Part shown: positions 44,167 to 53,659 of the stretch, in pieces
Layout: each line of letters starts with the position of its first letter
How positions within the stretch are numbered: position 1 is the stretch's first letter
Translations under genes and position numbers: made by a program
NCBI RefSeq assembly: GCF_019061305.1
Contig: NZ_JAHQZT010000002.1
Coordinates: 160,186-224,185, forward strand
DNA length: 64,000 nucleotides
Source of the DNA: Marinobacterium weihaiense
GTDB lineage: Bacteria; Pseudomonadota; Gammaproteobacteria; Pseudomonadales; Balneatricaceae
Direction of reading: 5' to 3'
The notes under the pieces: generated by a model
The model's database searches: none
What the model was told of the DNA's origin: nothing
The model's input: only the letters and a program-made list of their open reading frames with translations

Positions 44167-44183
44167 GGTGAAAATATTTCACC
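44167..44183. repeat. inverted repeat GGTGAAA-N3-TTTCACC upstream of rlmL
   Basis: Two perfect 7-bp arms separated by ATA, 62 bp upstream of the rlmL ATG and about 95 bp downstream of its candidate -10 (so within the predicted leader), and 240 bp upstream of rmf. The symmetric form suits a dimeric regulator site; the regulator is not identifiable from sequence. Confidence 0.4.
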
Positions 44184-44363
44184 GCATTACCTTAACGAGC
44201 AATGCGTACTTAACTTATTGAATTAAATGACTTTGCTGCAACTGCGCTCGGATAAACTTTATGACACTTTGATAACATTATAGTTTTTTTAAATCGCCAC
44301 GGAGGCTTTTTTCAGATATCAATAGGGGTGTGACGTCACAGTGAATCGATCGAGTCAGCGCAT

Positions 44364-44404
44364 CTTCGGCCAACGCAGCTGAGCACCGCCGAAGACTGTA
44401 TAAT
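44364..44404 (+). promoter_or_regulatory. candidate rmf promoter with inverted repeat
   Basis: CTTCGGC (44364-44370) and GCCGAAG (44388-44394) form a 7-bp inverted repeat directly upstream of a TATAAT at 44399-44404, preceded by TG. The rmf ATG is only 20 bp beyond this -10, so the leader would be about 14 nt, just enough for the GAGG site. No consensus -35 is present. rmf is known to be growth-rate and ppGpp controlled in E. coli; whether this site is used is unverified. Confidence 0.4.
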
Positions 44405-44424
44405 CAGAATATGTGAGGCGCAAT

Positions 44425-44631
44425 ATGAAGAAACAGAAACGAGATCGTACCTCTACTCTGTTCAACCGTGGATTCCTGGCTGGCATTAACGGGCGTTCCC
44501 GTGAGGAGTGCCCTGTCCAAACCATTGAAATGCGCAGCCACTGGATGAGCGGCTGGCGCGAAGGACGAGAAGCGCATTGGAGTGGAATGTCCGGTGTTTC
44601 TGCAATTCAGGCCAACCCTTCATTACACTAA
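44425..44631 (+). CDS. rmf: ribosome modulation factor
   Basis: Small basic protein that converts 70S ribosomes into 100S dimers in stationary phase. 68 residues (E. coli Rmf is 55): MKKQKRDRTSTLFNRGFLAG, then GRSREECPVQTIEMRSHWMS and GWREGREAHWSG, the conserved core, followed by a short extra C-terminal tail. ATG 44425 has GAGG 6 nt upstream; the GTG at 44413 is less likely. Monocistronic, with a strong terminator downstream. Confidence 0.96.
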   Translation: MKKQKRDRTSTLFNRGFLAGINGRSREECPVQTIEMRSHWMSGWREGREAHWSGMSGVSAIQANPSLH

Positions 44632-44653
44632 ACATATCCTCATCTGACCATCG

Positions 44654-44678
44654 ACAGGCTCCCACGGGAGCCTGTTTT
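44654..44678. terminator. terminator between rmf and pyrD
   Basis: ACAGGCTCC/GGAGCCTGT stem with CACG loop (44654-44675), then a TTTT run. It lies 23 bp past the rmf stop and 12 bp before the end of the convergent pyrD gene, and the hairpin could serve both, though the leftward strand has no long U-run. Confidence 0.85.
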
Positions 44679-44689
44679 CGTTTACGGCC

Positions 44690-45718
44690 TCAGCGTCCCT
44701 GAGTCTGTGCGATCGCGTTCACCGCATCACGGACCAGCTCAGGACCACGGTAGATGAAACCGGTGTAGATCTGCACCAGACTGGCACCGGCCTCGATTTT
44801 CTCCGCCGCATCAAAGCCCTCGGTAATACCACCCACGCCAATGATCGGCAGCGCACCATCCAGGTGCTGTGCCAGCGTGCGAATGGTCGCCGTGGAACGG
44901 TTGCGTACCGGAGAGCCACTCAAGCCACCGGCCTCAGCCGCCAAGGGGCTGTCTTCCACCCCTTCGCGAGACAGTGTCGTGTTGGTGGCGATGACACCAT
45001 CCATCTCGTAGGTTTTCAGTGCAGACGCGACCATGGCGGTTTCTTCACTATCCATGTCCGGTGCGATCTTGACCGCAATGGGCACATAACGGCCATGCAG
45101 GCTGGCCAGCCGGGCCTGTTCAGTTTTCAGGGCATCCAGCAGGCTGTTCAGCGACTCGCCAAACTGAAGAGTGCGCAGCCCCGGTGTATTGGGTGAGGAA
45201 ACGTTGACGGTGATGTAGCTGGCGCGGGTATAAACCTTACGCAGGCACAGCAGGTAGTCCAGATGCGCCTGATCGTTGGGCGTATCCTTGTTCTTGCCGA
45301 TGTTGATACCCAAGACGCCATTGTAGCTGCTGCGATCCAGGTTTTTCAGCAGCTGATCAACACCGTCATTGTTGAACCCCATGCGGTTGATGATGGCGCT
45401 GTGCTCCGGAATGCGGAACAGGCGCGGCTTGGGATTGCCCGGCTGCGGTCGCGGCGTGACCGTGCCGACTTCCAGAAAACCGAATCCCATGGCTGACAGA
45501 CCGTCCACGGCGGTGCCGTTTTTGTCCAGACCCGCAGCCAGACCAACCGGATTGGGAAAGCGAATACCCATGACCTTGGTCGGCAGCGACGGTGCACCGG
45601 CCCCCATAAGCTTGTGCAGCCCCAGCGATGCCGCCAGGTTCATACTGCCCAGTGCCATCTCATGCGAGGTTTCGGCATCAAGCCTGAACATAAGTGCGCG
45701 TGCAAGATCGTATAGCAT
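44690..45718 (-). CDS. pyrD: dihydroorotate dehydrogenase (quinone)
   Basis: Class 2 DHODH, membrane-associated, fourth step of pyrimidine synthesis, passing electrons to quinone through FMN. Conserved: the N-terminal amphipathic helix region [75 protein letters not shown] with the catalytic Ser, and [17 protein letters not shown]. Start: ATG 45718 (342 residues) rather than the in-frame GTG three codons upstream. Convergent with rmf. Confidence 0.97.
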   Translation of the reverse strand: MLYDLARALMFRLDAETSHEMALGSMNLAASLGLHKLMGAGAPSLPTKVMGIRFPNPVGLAAGLDKNGTAVDGLSAMGFGFLEVGTVTPRPQPGNPKPRLFRIPEHSAIINRMGFNNDGVDQLLKNLDRSSYNGVLGINIGKNKDTPNDQAHLDYLLCLRKVYTRASYITVNVSSPNTPGLRTLQFGESLNSLLDALKTEQARLASLHGRYVPIAVKIAPDMDSEETAMVASALKTYEMDGVIATNTTLSREGVEDSPLAAEAGGLSGSPVRNRSTATIRTLAQHLDGALPIIGVGGITEGFDAAEKIEAGASLVQIYTGFIYRGPELVRDAVNAIAQTQGR

Positions 45719-45784
45719 GGTATTCACTGATGGTTAATGAACGGAAGCGGCATTATAGGCGAGGCGACGCGACATGAACACCGC

Positions 45785-46006
45785 TCAACTCAGGCGGCGG
45801 ATGTCACTGAACTTGCCTTCAGGGGTAAAACGAATTCGAAAGCACCCTCGAATACCGTCATGCAACACCCAGGGACGCAGGATATCGGCAGGGAACTGTA
45901 CCCGGCGCCCGTCTCTGGCGCGGGTTGACACCACACGAGACGGGCCCTGATACATTTTCAAACATTCATCTTTGCTGATTCGCAGATCAACAATAATCTC
46001 ATTCAT
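45785..46006 (-). CDS. DUF2835 family protein
   Basis: 73 residues. The pattern ISKDECLKMYQGPSRVVSTR then ARDGRRVQFPADILRPWVLH and DGIRGCFRIRF matches the DUF2835 family, a small conserved gammaproteobacterial protein of unknown function. It lies 9 bp downstream of the NAD-glutamate dehydrogenase gene on the same strand, as I recall in other gammaproteobacteria, so co-transcription is likely. ATG 46006. Confidence 0.88.
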   Translation of the reverse strand: MNEIIVDLRISKDECLKMYQGPSRVVSTRARDGRRVQFPADILRPWVLHDGIRGCFRIRFTPEGKFSDIRRLS

Positions 46007-46015
46007 GCAACGCTG

Positions 46016-49000
46016 TTATTCCAATTGTGCACTACAGCGAGCCATATCAGCCAGCTCACGAACGGCGACAGTATACATGGCGTAATCCTGGTGCGTGGCA
46101 TTTTTCAATTCCGACAGTACCATCAGCCAGCGATCCACATGGGGGCGGTTATGCGCCATCCAGAGTGCTACCCGCTCATGCACCGGCTTAGAGTCATGCT
46201 TTTCGGTGCTCAGTACCGACGCGGTCAGAGCCCGCTGCTGCGCATCCAGGTCGTCGCGGAAGGTATCGCGCGCCAGCGCCTGCCAGTAGCTGGTGATGCC
46301 CAGATCGTTCAGCTGCGCACTGAACCACTGCATATCCAGCTGCTCACCCAGCCCAAAATAGGCCTGAGCCGCTGCTTCAACGGTCGCCCCCTGTTCGCTG
46401 GCCACTTCGATGATGCTCAGCGCCGAATAGAGTGACCGTGACCCGGCCACAACCTGCGCCAGCTTGGCCGGAACACCTGCGTCGGTGTAATGGCTATAAG
46501 CCTGATGCCAGGCCTCGCAGGGCTCGCCACACAGCAGATCACCCAGGTTGCAACTGATCGATTCAAGATGCGGTGCAAAGTGGGCTCGCTCCTGCTCACA
46601 ATCCAGCACCGCAGGACGGTTGCGCACGAACCAGCGGGCAGCCCGACGAATCAGGTGTTGCAGTTCCAGCATCATGTCCAGCTGAGTCTGTGCATCCACC
46701 CGATAATCCAGTGCCTCAACTCCTTCCCAGGTGGTTTGCAGCGAGAACACATCTCGTGCCAACACATACGCCCGAACCACATGCTCGATATCGGCGCCAG
46801 TCGATGTCATCAGCCGTTCGACAAAATTGATGCCCATCAAGTTGACCATCTGGTTGGCAATCTGAGTCGCAACAATCTCCCGATGCAAGCGATGCGTGTA
46901 CAGTGCTTCGCCATACTGATCCTGCAGCCGCTGTGGGAAGGCGGTCAACAGCTCCCGCGCCAGGTAGGCATCGTCAGGCACGGACGAAGCCAATAGCTGC
47001 TCCTTGAGGTCGGCTTTGCTGTAGGACACCAGCACCGAAAGCTCCGGCCGGTTGAATCCCTGACCGCTGTTCTGACGCTCGATCAGCTGCTCGTCACTGG
47101 GCAGAAATTCCAGCTCACGGTTCAGCTTGCCCTCTGATTCCAGGCCGTTGATCAGGCGTCGATACTCCGCCATGCTGCCGGCAGCGCGGGACTCTGCCAG
47201 GGAAATGGCCTGCACCTGGCGGTAGTTGTTCTGCAGTACCAGATCAGCCACGTCATCGGTCATGTCACTGAGCAGCTGGTTGCGCTGCTTGGTAGTCATA
47301 TCGCCACTGGCCAGAATGGAATCCAGCAGAATCTTGATATTGACCTCATGGTCCGAGCAGTCGACTCCACCGGCATTATCAATAAAATCAGTGTTCAATC
47401 GGCAGCCTCCTGCTGCCAGTTCCATACGGCCGCGCTGGGTTACCCCCAAATTGCCGCCCTCGCCCAGCACGCGTGCACGGACCTGGTCGGCATTGACCCT
47501 GAGGCTGTCATTGGCCTTGTCGCCCACATCAACATGATTTTCATCACTGGCCTTGATATAGGTGCCAATACCGCCGTTCCAGATCAAGTCAACCGGGGCA
47601 CACAGGAGTGCGGATATCAGCTCGGTCGGCGTCACACGGCTGCCATTAAGTCCGGTCAACTCTTTGATCTCCGGCGTCAACGTGATCGACTTGGCACTGC
47701 GATCAAACACACCGCCACCAGCGGAAATCAGTTTGCGATCATAATCGTTCCAGCCCGAACGCGGCAGCTCAAACAGACGCTGACGCTCCGCAAAAGAGGC
47801 TGCCGGATCCGGATCGGGATCGATGAACACATGCTGATGGTTGAAAGCCGCCACCAGACGGGTCTTGTCCGAACGCAGCATGCCGTTACCGAACACATCC
47901 CCTGACATGTCCCCGATGCCGATGGCAGTAAAGGTATCCTCGGCGGTGTTGAGCCCCAGCTCACGGAAGTGACGCTCCACGGAGACCCAGGCCCCCCGGG
48001 CAGTGATGCCCATTTTCTTGTGGTCATACCCCTGGCTGCCACCGGAAGCAAAGGCGTCACCCAGCCAGAAGTTGTATTCGGCAGCAATCTCATTGGCGAT
48101 ATCAGAGAACGTGGCCGTACCCTTATCTGCCGCCACTACCAGGTAGGTATCGTCCTCGTCGTGACGCACCAACTGGGGCGGTGGCACCACTTTACCATCG
48201 ACCAGATTGTCCGTGACATCCAGCAAGGCACGAATGAAGGTCCGGTAACAGGCTACCCCTTCGGACAGCCACTCTTCACGGCTCATGCTGGTATGCAACT
48301 GACGCGCCACGAAACCGCCTTTAGCGCCGACCGGAACAATAACCGCGTTCTTAACTTGCTGGGCCTTCACCAGACCGAGCACCTCGGTACGGAAATCCTC
48401 CAGGCGATCAGACCAACGCAGGCCGCCACGGGCAACCTTGCCACCACGCAAATGCACCCCTTCCACCCGTGGCGAGTGAACAAAAATTTCATACAGGGGC
48501 TTGGGCTCGGGCAGCAGCGGAATATCCCTTGGCGACAGTTTGAAAGCAATGCAATCCTTGGGCTTGCCCTCCTGCTCTTGATAAAAATTCGTTCTCAGTG
48601 TGGCTTCGATCAGTGCAAGATACTGTCGGATCGCTTGATCTTCGTTCAAGCTGGCTACCGAATCCAGCCCCTCCTGAATCTGCTCCTTGATCTTTTCCTC
48701 ATGCTTGTCGGACACCTTGCAAGGGTCAAAACGTGCCGCAAACAGCTCCACCAGCAGCCGCGCCAGTTCCACATGATGTTTCAGCGCAATGCTGACCGCT
48801 TCCTGACTGATCGGAAAACGCATCTGCTTCATGTAGCCGGCATAGGCCCGTAGCAGCGACACCTCACGCCAGTGCAGCTGCGCCCCCAGCACCAGCTTGT
48901 TGAAATCATCATTGCCGGCATGGCCATACCAGACATTCAGAAAGGCGTCTTCAAATACTTCTTGCATGGTGGTAGCGGTAATCTGCCGGGACCCTGTGTA

Positions 49001-50857
49001 GCGGAGATTGAAATCATGAATCCATACGCAACAACCATCTACTTCAACCTGATAAGGGTGCTCATCGATCACCCTTAGACCCAGGTTTTCCAGCACCGGC
49101 AACACGTCCGACAACGGCAAGGCCTCGCCTCGGTGGTACAGCTTGAAGTTCAGTTCTTCCGGCTCACGCTCCAGCGCCTCGTAAAAACTCAGCGCCATAC
49201 GCCGTTCATCACTGAGACTTTCCATGTGCTGGATATCGACCACGGCAGCCCGTGGCGTGAAGTCTGAGCGATAACCGGCCGAGAAACTGTCGTGGTAGTG
49301 GTTGTAGGCACGAATGCCTTTTTCCTCACCCAGCGCATCACCCAGAGCTTCATACAACTCCTCCTGCCAACTACTGGCCGCATGACTGATCTGCTGCTCC
49401 AGCTCGGCGACATCGTAATCGGTGGTCACATGCTGGTGGTCCTGACGCCGGAACAAGAACTGGGTGCGTGCCAGCACGGATTCCGAGAAATAGGTCGTGA
49501 ACTCTGCCTGATCACACGACAGCGCCTGCTGTAGAATCGTCTGTACCTTGATGCGAAAATCGGTGCTGTAGATTTCACGCGGCACATAGACCAGTGCCGA
49601 AAAGAAATGGCCGTAGTAATCACGGCGCAGAAACAGCCGAATCTGGCGGCGTTCATGGATTTGCAGAATACCCATGGCGGTCTGGTACAGCTCATCAATG
49701 CTGGACTGGAACAGGTCATCTCGTGGATAGATTTCTAGAATTTGCTGCAGCTCTTTCCAGTCATGGCCATTCTGATGCAGGCCTGAGCGCTCCATGACAG
49801 CCTTGACTTTGCGCCGCACCACAGGAATATCAGTTGATCCATGCAGATATACAGCCGAGGTATACAGCCCCAGAAAACGCGACTCGCCCACCAATTGGCC
49901 CTTGGCATCGAAGCGCTTGATGCTGATGTAATCCGGATAGGCAGGACGATGCACACGTGACTTGCGAGATGATTTAGTAAAGGAAAGCAAATCCGGAATC
50001 AGGGTGAAAGCGCCTACATCCCGCTCCGTCGAAAACAGCGGCCCCTGATCGGCACGCCCTGCCGTGTGCCTCAACAAGCCAAGCGAACGTCCCTTGACCG
50101 GCTCCAAGCGTTGCTGCTTGCCCTTGCCCTGCAGCTGGTACTCGTCATAGCCCAAAAAGGTAAAGTGCTGCTTGAGCCAGCGAATGAAGTCGCGTGTTTC
50201 GCTGACGTCTTCACTGGCAAACCCTTCAGGATCCTTGGCATACCCGACCAGCAGCTCATCAGCCTGCTCGAGCATGGCGTCAAAGTCACTGACAGCCACG
50301 CGAACATCCGCCAACACCTCCAGCAAGGCCTGCTCCAGTTGTGACAGCTGCTCAGGGTCAGTATGCCGATCCACTTCAATCGCAACCAGCGACTCTCGCT
50401 GAACTCCCTTGGCACGACTGTCGCGCGCCAGCAGCTCGGTCAATTTTCCATCGCCATCACGGCGCGTACTGAATACGGTATTCAAGATGGCATGGATGGA
50501 CAGGTTACGGCGATTTAATTCCATGCGCAGCGAATCAACAATAAACGGCATATCACACTGCAACACCTCTATCACGGTATGCGTGGACTGCCAGCCATGA
50601 CGCTCATAATCCGGATTGAAAACCCGAATGCGTGTTTCACTCTCGCCACGCTCCTGCATGAATTGCCAGGCCGCCAGCACCGCGCCATAAAGATCATCAA
50701 GCCGCCATTGCAACAGATCCTTTTCAGCCGCGTGGGCAAAATAGGCATCCATAAAGCAAATCAATGGTGCCGACCGTTTTTCGGGCAGACGATCGGTGAC
50801 CATGGCTTTCAATTGCTTGATCAATTCAGTCTTGCTTTCAGCCAGTCGACGGGTCAT
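46016..50857 (-). CDS. gdhB: NAD-specific glutamate dehydrogenase, 180-kDa class
   Basis: Large catabolic glutamate dehydrogenase (glutamate to 2-oxoglutarate and ammonium, NAD+), of the class found in Pseudomonas and Streptomyces. 1613 residues (P. aeruginosa about 1620). An N-terminal ACT-like regulatory region of about 700 residues (MPFIVDSLRMELNRRNLSIH, THTVIEVLQ) precedes the catalytic core with VHLRGGKVARGGLRWSDRLE, VIVPVGAKGGFVARQL and GIGDMSGDVFGNGMLRS, the nucleotide-binding region (LIWNGGIGTYIKAS), and a long C-terminal helical region. With amtB and pyrD nearby it gives the segment a nitrogen-metabolism flavour. The upstream region contains palindromes that may be operator sites. 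Confidence 0.97.
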   Translation of the reverse strand: MTRRLAESKTELIKQLKAMVTDRLPEKRSAPLICFMDAYFAHAAEKDLLQWRLDDLYGAVLAAWQFMQERGESETRIRVFNPDYERHGWQSTHTVIEVLQCDMPFIVDSLRMELNRRNLSIHAILNTVFSTRRDGDGKLTELLARDSRAKGVQRESLVAIEVDRHTDPEQLSQLEQALLEVLADVRVAVSDFDAMLEQADELLVGYAKDPEGFASEDVSETRDFIRWLKQHFTFLGYDEYQLQGKGKQQRLEPVKGRSLGLLRHTAGRADQGPLFSTERDVGAFTLIPDLLSFTKSSRKSRVHRPAYPDYISIKRFDAKGQLVGESRFLGLYTSAVYLHGSTDIPVVRRKVKAVMERSGLHQNGHDWKELQQILEIYPRDDLFQSSIDELYQTAMGILQIHERRQIRLFLRRDYYGHFFSALVYVPREIYSTDFRIKVQTILQQALSCDQAEFTTYFSESVLARTQFLFRRQDHQHVTTDYDVAELEQQISHAASSWQEELYEALGDALGEEKGIRAYNHYHDSFSAGYRSDFTPRAAVVDIQHMESLSDERRMALSFYEALEREPEELNFKLYHRGEALPLSDVLPVLENLGLRVIDEHPYQVEVDGCCVWIHDFNLRYTGSRQITATTMQEVFEDAFLNVWYGHAGNDDFNKLVLGAQLHWREVSLLRAYAGYMKQMRFPISQEAVSIALKHHVELARLLVELFAARFDPCKVSDKHEEKIKEQIQEGLDSVASLNEDQAIRQYLALIEATLRTNFYQEQEGKPKDCIAFKLSPRDIPLLPEPKPLYEIFVHSPRVEGVHLRGGKVARGGLRWSDRLEDFRTEVLGLVKAQQVKNAVIVPVGAKGGFVARQLHTSMSREEWLSEGVACYRTFIRALLDVTDNLVDGKVVPPPQLVRHDEDDTYLVVAADKGTATFSDIANEIAAEYNFWLGDAFASGGSQGYDHKKMGITARGAWVSVERHFRELGLNTAEDTFTAIGIGDMSGDVFGNGMLRSDKTRLVAAFNHQHVFIDPDPDPAASFAERQRLFELPRSGWNDYDRKLISAGGGVFDRSAKSITLTPEIKELTGLNGSRVTPTELISALLCAPVDLIWNGGIGTYIKASDENHVDVGDKANDSLRVNADQVRARVLGEGGNLGVTQRGRMELAAGGCRLNTDFIDNAGGVDCSDHEVNIKILLDSILASGDMTTKQRNQLLSDMTDDVADLVLQNNYRQVQAISLAESRAAGSMAEYRRLINGLESEGKLNRELEFLPSDEQLIERQNSGQGFNRPELSVLVSYSKADLKEQLLASSVPDDAYLARELLTAFPQRLQDQYGEALYTHRLHREIVATQIANQMVNLMGINFVERLMTSTGADIEHVVRAYVLARDVFSLQTTWEGVEALDYRVDAQTQLDMMLELQHLIRRAARWFVRNRPAVLDCEQERAHFAPHLESISCNLGDLLCGEPCEAWHQAYSHYTDAGVPAKLAQVVAGSRSLYSALSIIEVASEQGATVEAAAQAYFGLGEQLDMQWFSAQLNDLGITSYWQALARDTFRDDLDAQQRALTASVLSTEKHDSKPVHERVALWMAHNRPHVDRWLMVLSELKNATHQDYAMYTVAVRELADMARCSAQLE

Positions 50858-50928
50858 AAGCTCTCTCTTGCCAGCTAATTGAGTTCATGTTTTCCAGCAG
50901 TATAGTTAAACCCGGCGTCAAGTCATGC

Positions 50929-50995
50929 GACACATTCTTAATGTGTCCTTTTCAGGCAAGCGGCTCATCAAATTGATCTGGATGCATCCATGGAT
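50929..50995. promoter_or_regulatory. palindromes in the gdhB/batD divergent region
   Basis: GACACATT-CTT-AATGTGTC (50929-50947) is a perfect 8-bp inverted repeat. About 33 bp away are two overlapping 10-bp palindromes, GGATGCATCC (50980-50989) and ATCCATGGAT (50986-50995). The region separates gdhB (start 50857) from batD (start 51041). The inverted repeat is followed by CTTTT on the plus strand, but a terminator between divergent genes makes little sense, so an operator is preferred. Confidence 0.4.
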
Positions 50996-51040
50996 GATAA
51001 TGCCGGATCACATGGTGTTTATTTCTGAACGGACCCGCTG

Positions 51041-52693
51041 ATGCGCGCCTACCTGTTATTGTTTTCCTTGTTTGTATCATCCATGGTAGCGGCTGAGGTT
51101 AAAACCACGGTTGATCGTTATACACTGACGGCCGCCGATACCTTGACTCTGACTCTGGAAACGCCCGGGCAACTGGAGCAGCGGCCCGACCTGCAGGCGC
51201 TGGAAACGGATTTTCACATTCAAAGCAGCCAGAAAGTCATCATCTCAAGCCACTCCTCGGCCAGCCGAGATGTTCGGACTCGCTGGCTTCTGCAGCTGCG
51301 TCCGCGCAATACCGGCACCCTGCGCATCCCGGCCATACGCCTGGGTGATGCAATCAGCACTCCCCATAACATAACAGTCACCGGAACTCGCACCGCGCAG
51401 AGTCAAACACCTGACCGCTACATGAATAGCCTGCTCAGTCAGGATCAGGTGTATTCACACGCTCAACTGCTGTTCACGGCGCGTCTGTTTCAACAGAAGC
51501 CCATTCCCGATGCTGTCAGTTTCGGTCGCCCTGAACTTGCGGGCGCGCTGACATTCACACTGGGAGAGCCCAAGCGTTACCGTACCAACCGTGACGGTCA
51601 GAGCTGGCATGTGCTGGAACAGGCCTTTGCCCTGTTCCCGTCGTCCACCGGGTTGCGTACGCTGATCGGACCGGAGCTGGTAATGGACAATCAGCCGGTG
51701 CCGACTGCTGTTCGCGAAACTTTTGATGTCGAGATACTGGAGCCTGCGCACCGCAACAGCCAAGGGTACTGGCTGCCGGCCGAACGCGTATCCTTACAGG
51801 AAGACAGCCCCACGCCCGAACAGCTGATGCCGGGAGAAAGCTTCGTGCGCCAAATCACCTTGAAGGCACATGGCTTGCCGGCGGATGCGCTGCCGGTACT
51901 GTTTACGGCTGACAGCGACAGCTTCTTTGCCCAGCGAGACGATGTCAGCCTGACCGAGAACATGACGGCTCAAGGCCTGATCAGCACCCGCACTGAGCGC
52001 ATCCGCATTGAGCCTTTGGGACCGGGCGCGCTGACACTGCCACCGATTGACGTGTACTGGTGGAATACGCTCGCCGAACGTGCCGACCACGCCAGCCTGC
52101 CCCCCATCCAGTTAGAAGTTGCACCTCCGGCTCTGCCCGCAAGCCTGACAGACTCCGCCACGGACCTGGCACCGGCTCAGCCCGATACAACCAAACCCTT
52201 GTGGCCGTGGATGCTGGCGACCACCCTGCTAACCGTATTACTTGCCACCACGTCGACAGGCTGGGCCTATAGCTGGGTACAGTTGCATCGTCTGCGTCGC
52301 CTTAGCCAGGCAGAAGGCGTAGCGGAGGAGCAGCGACGCGCGCAGAAACTGCTGCTGTCACACCAACGCGCCGAGCGCAATACCTACCAGGCACTGGCCA
52401 TTGCCTGTCAACAAAATGATGCGGAAGCCGCACGCCTGCGATTGGTGGAGTGGGGACAGAACTTCTGGCCCGAGCACAGCCTGGATAGCCTGGAAGCCCT
52501 GTGCGAGGCTGCACGTAGCCAGACCCTGGACTTTCTGGTGCTGGATCTAGACCATCATCTGCATCAGGATCCTTATGCTTGGGAAGGTGACCTGCTGCTG
52601 GAAGCGATCGAAAAACTGCGCAGTCGACGCAGCCACTCTACGGCACCGGAGCATACTGAGACCGATGCCGTGGCATTCAGAGTGGCATCATGA
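51041..52693 (+). CDS. BatD-like protein (orphan)
   Basis: 550 residues: signal peptide (MRAYLLLFSLFVSSMVAA), a large periplasmic part of beta-rich Ig-like repeats (for example LRIPAIRLGD, GFEPLGPGALTLPPIDVYWW-like segment near 325-345), one transmembrane helix (about 386-408, LWPWMLATTLLTVLLATTST) and a charged helical C-terminus of about 135 residues. This is the BatD/oxygen-tolerance family layout. BatD normally sits with MoxR, BatA and BatB; here none of these is adjacent, and the MoxR operon at 34-38.7 kb has DUF58/TgpA instead. Convergent with the epimerase gene, 6-bp overlap. Confidence 0.85.
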   Translation: MRAYLLLFSLFVSSMVAAEVKTTVDRYTLTAADTLTLTLETPGQLEQRPDLQALETDFHIQSSQKVIISSHSSASRDVRTRWLLQLRPRNTGTLRIPAIRLGDAISTPHNITVTGTRTAQSQTPDRYMNSLLSQDQVYSHAQLLFTARLFQQKPIPDAVSFGRPELAGALTFTLGEPKRYRTNRDGQSWHVLEQAFALFPSSTGLRTLIGPELVMDNQPVPTAVRETFDVEILEPAHRNSQGYWLPAERVSLQEDSPTPEQLMPGESFVRQITLKAHGLPADALPVLFTADSDSFFAQRDDVSLTENMTAQGLISTRTERIRIEPLGPGALTLPPIDVYWWNTLAERADHASLPPIQLEVAPPALPASLTDSATDLAPAQPDTTKPLWPWMLATTLLTVLLATTSTGWAYSWVQLHRLRRLSQAEGVAEEQRRAQKLLLSHQRAERNTYQALAIACQQNDAEAARLRLVEWGQNFWPEHSLDSLEALCEAARSQTLDFLVLDLDHHLHQDPYAWEGDLLLEAIEKLRSRRSHSTAPEHTETDAVAFRVAS

Positions 52694-53581
52694 AGGCTTC
52701 TGACCCAACACTTGCTTCAGTGCCGGCTCGAGTTGAGGGTAGCGGAAGGTGTATCCGGCCGTATTGAGATTGGCCGGCACGACCCGCTGGCCTTCTACCA
52801 ACAGCTCACTGGCCTCCCCGAGCATCACTTTCATGACCACTGCGGGCACGCGCATAAAGGCCGGTCGCCCCAAAACTTTACCGAGCGTCTTGCTGAACAC
52901 CTCATTGGTAACCGGCTCAGGTGCCGTGAGGTTAAACGGCCCCTGCAGTGACGGATTGTCCAGCAGATATATAATGGCCCCCACTTCATCATCACGGTGA
53001 ATCCATGACATCCATTGGGCGCCGCTGCCAATGGGTCCACCCAGCCCCAGCTTGAAGGCCGGTAGCATCTTGGACAGAGCACCGCCGCGACCGAGCACAA
53101 CACCGGTACGAATCAGACAAACACGCACACCCAGCTTGACGGCATCCATTGCCGATTGCTCCCAATCGCGACACAACTCATGCGGAAAGCCTGCCTCAAC
53201 CGACGCCGACTCGGTCAACACCTCATCCAGGTGGGAGCCGTAAAAACCGATTGCTGAGCCGCTGACCAATACACTTGGCCGCTGTTCACGCTGCTCTATC
53301 CAGTCAACCAGTCGGCGCGTCGTTTCAATACGGCTGTCACGTAATAGCTGCTTGCGAGCGTCCGTCCACCGCTTGTCAACAATGGGCGCCCCGGCCAGGT
53401 TCACCACGGCATCTACCTGTCCTTGAACCTCTTTGAGATCCGCAACACAGACCATGCCCGTATGAGTCGGCACTCGGTCCGGTGAGCGACTCAGTACCAC
53501 GACCTGGTCGCCCCGTGCTGTCAGGGCATGCGTCAGCGCCTGCCCGATAAATCCGCTGCCACCGGTAATCAATACTCGCAT
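52688..53581 (-). CDS. TIGR01777-family NAD(P)-binding epimerase-like protein (YfcH)
   Basis: Extended short-chain dehydrogenase fold: MRVLITGGSGFIGQALTHAL gives the N-terminal dinucleotide motif, SGSAIGFYG the catalytic-like segment, and a C-terminal DUF1731 domain (FMRVPAVVMKVMLGEASELL). 297 residues. Start: the second ATG (53581), with AAGGAG 7 nt upstream; the first (53587) is only 1 nt from that site. Members relate to E. coli YfcH and to cyanobacterial/plant SulA-like proteins; catalytic activity is not established. Confidence 0.92.
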   Translation of the reverse strand: MRVLITGGSGFIGQALTHALTARGDQVVVLSRSPDRVPTHTGMVCVADLKEVQGQVDAVVNLAGAPIVDKRWTDARKQLLRDSRIETTRRLVDWIEQREQRPSVLVSGSAIGFYGSHLDEVLTESASVEAGFPHELCRDWEQSAMDAVKLGVRVCLIRTGVVLGRGGALSKMLPAFKLGLGGPIGSGAQWMSWIHRDDEVGAIIYLLDNPSLQGPFNLTAPEPVTNEVFSKTLGKVLGRPAFMRVPAVVMKVMLGEASELLVEGQRVVPANLNTAGYTFRYPQLEPALKQVLGQKPS

Positions 53582-53659
53582 TTGCATTCTCCTTGGCGCT
53601 TTGAGATAAGATTACGTCCCCGCTAGCGGTTCAGATTTTTGTTTTGAGGGTAGCACAGT

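Larger units (their letters stand above)
44106..44424. other. divergent rlmL/rmf regulatory region
   Basis: 319 bp, notably AT-rich between 44200 and 44310, without a gene. It holds an inverted repeat at 44167-44183, a minus-strand TATAAT for rlmL (44282-44277), and on the plus strand an inverted repeat plus TATAAT just before rmf (listed separately). A plus-strand G+A-rich stretch CGGAGGC (44299-44305) resembles a ribosome-binding site but no start codon with an open frame follows. Confidence 0.5.

Noticed and set aside
50929..50952. hairpin followed by CTTTT as an intrinsic terminator
   Set aside because: It lies between two divergently transcribed genes with no transcript expected to end there; operator interpretation preferred.
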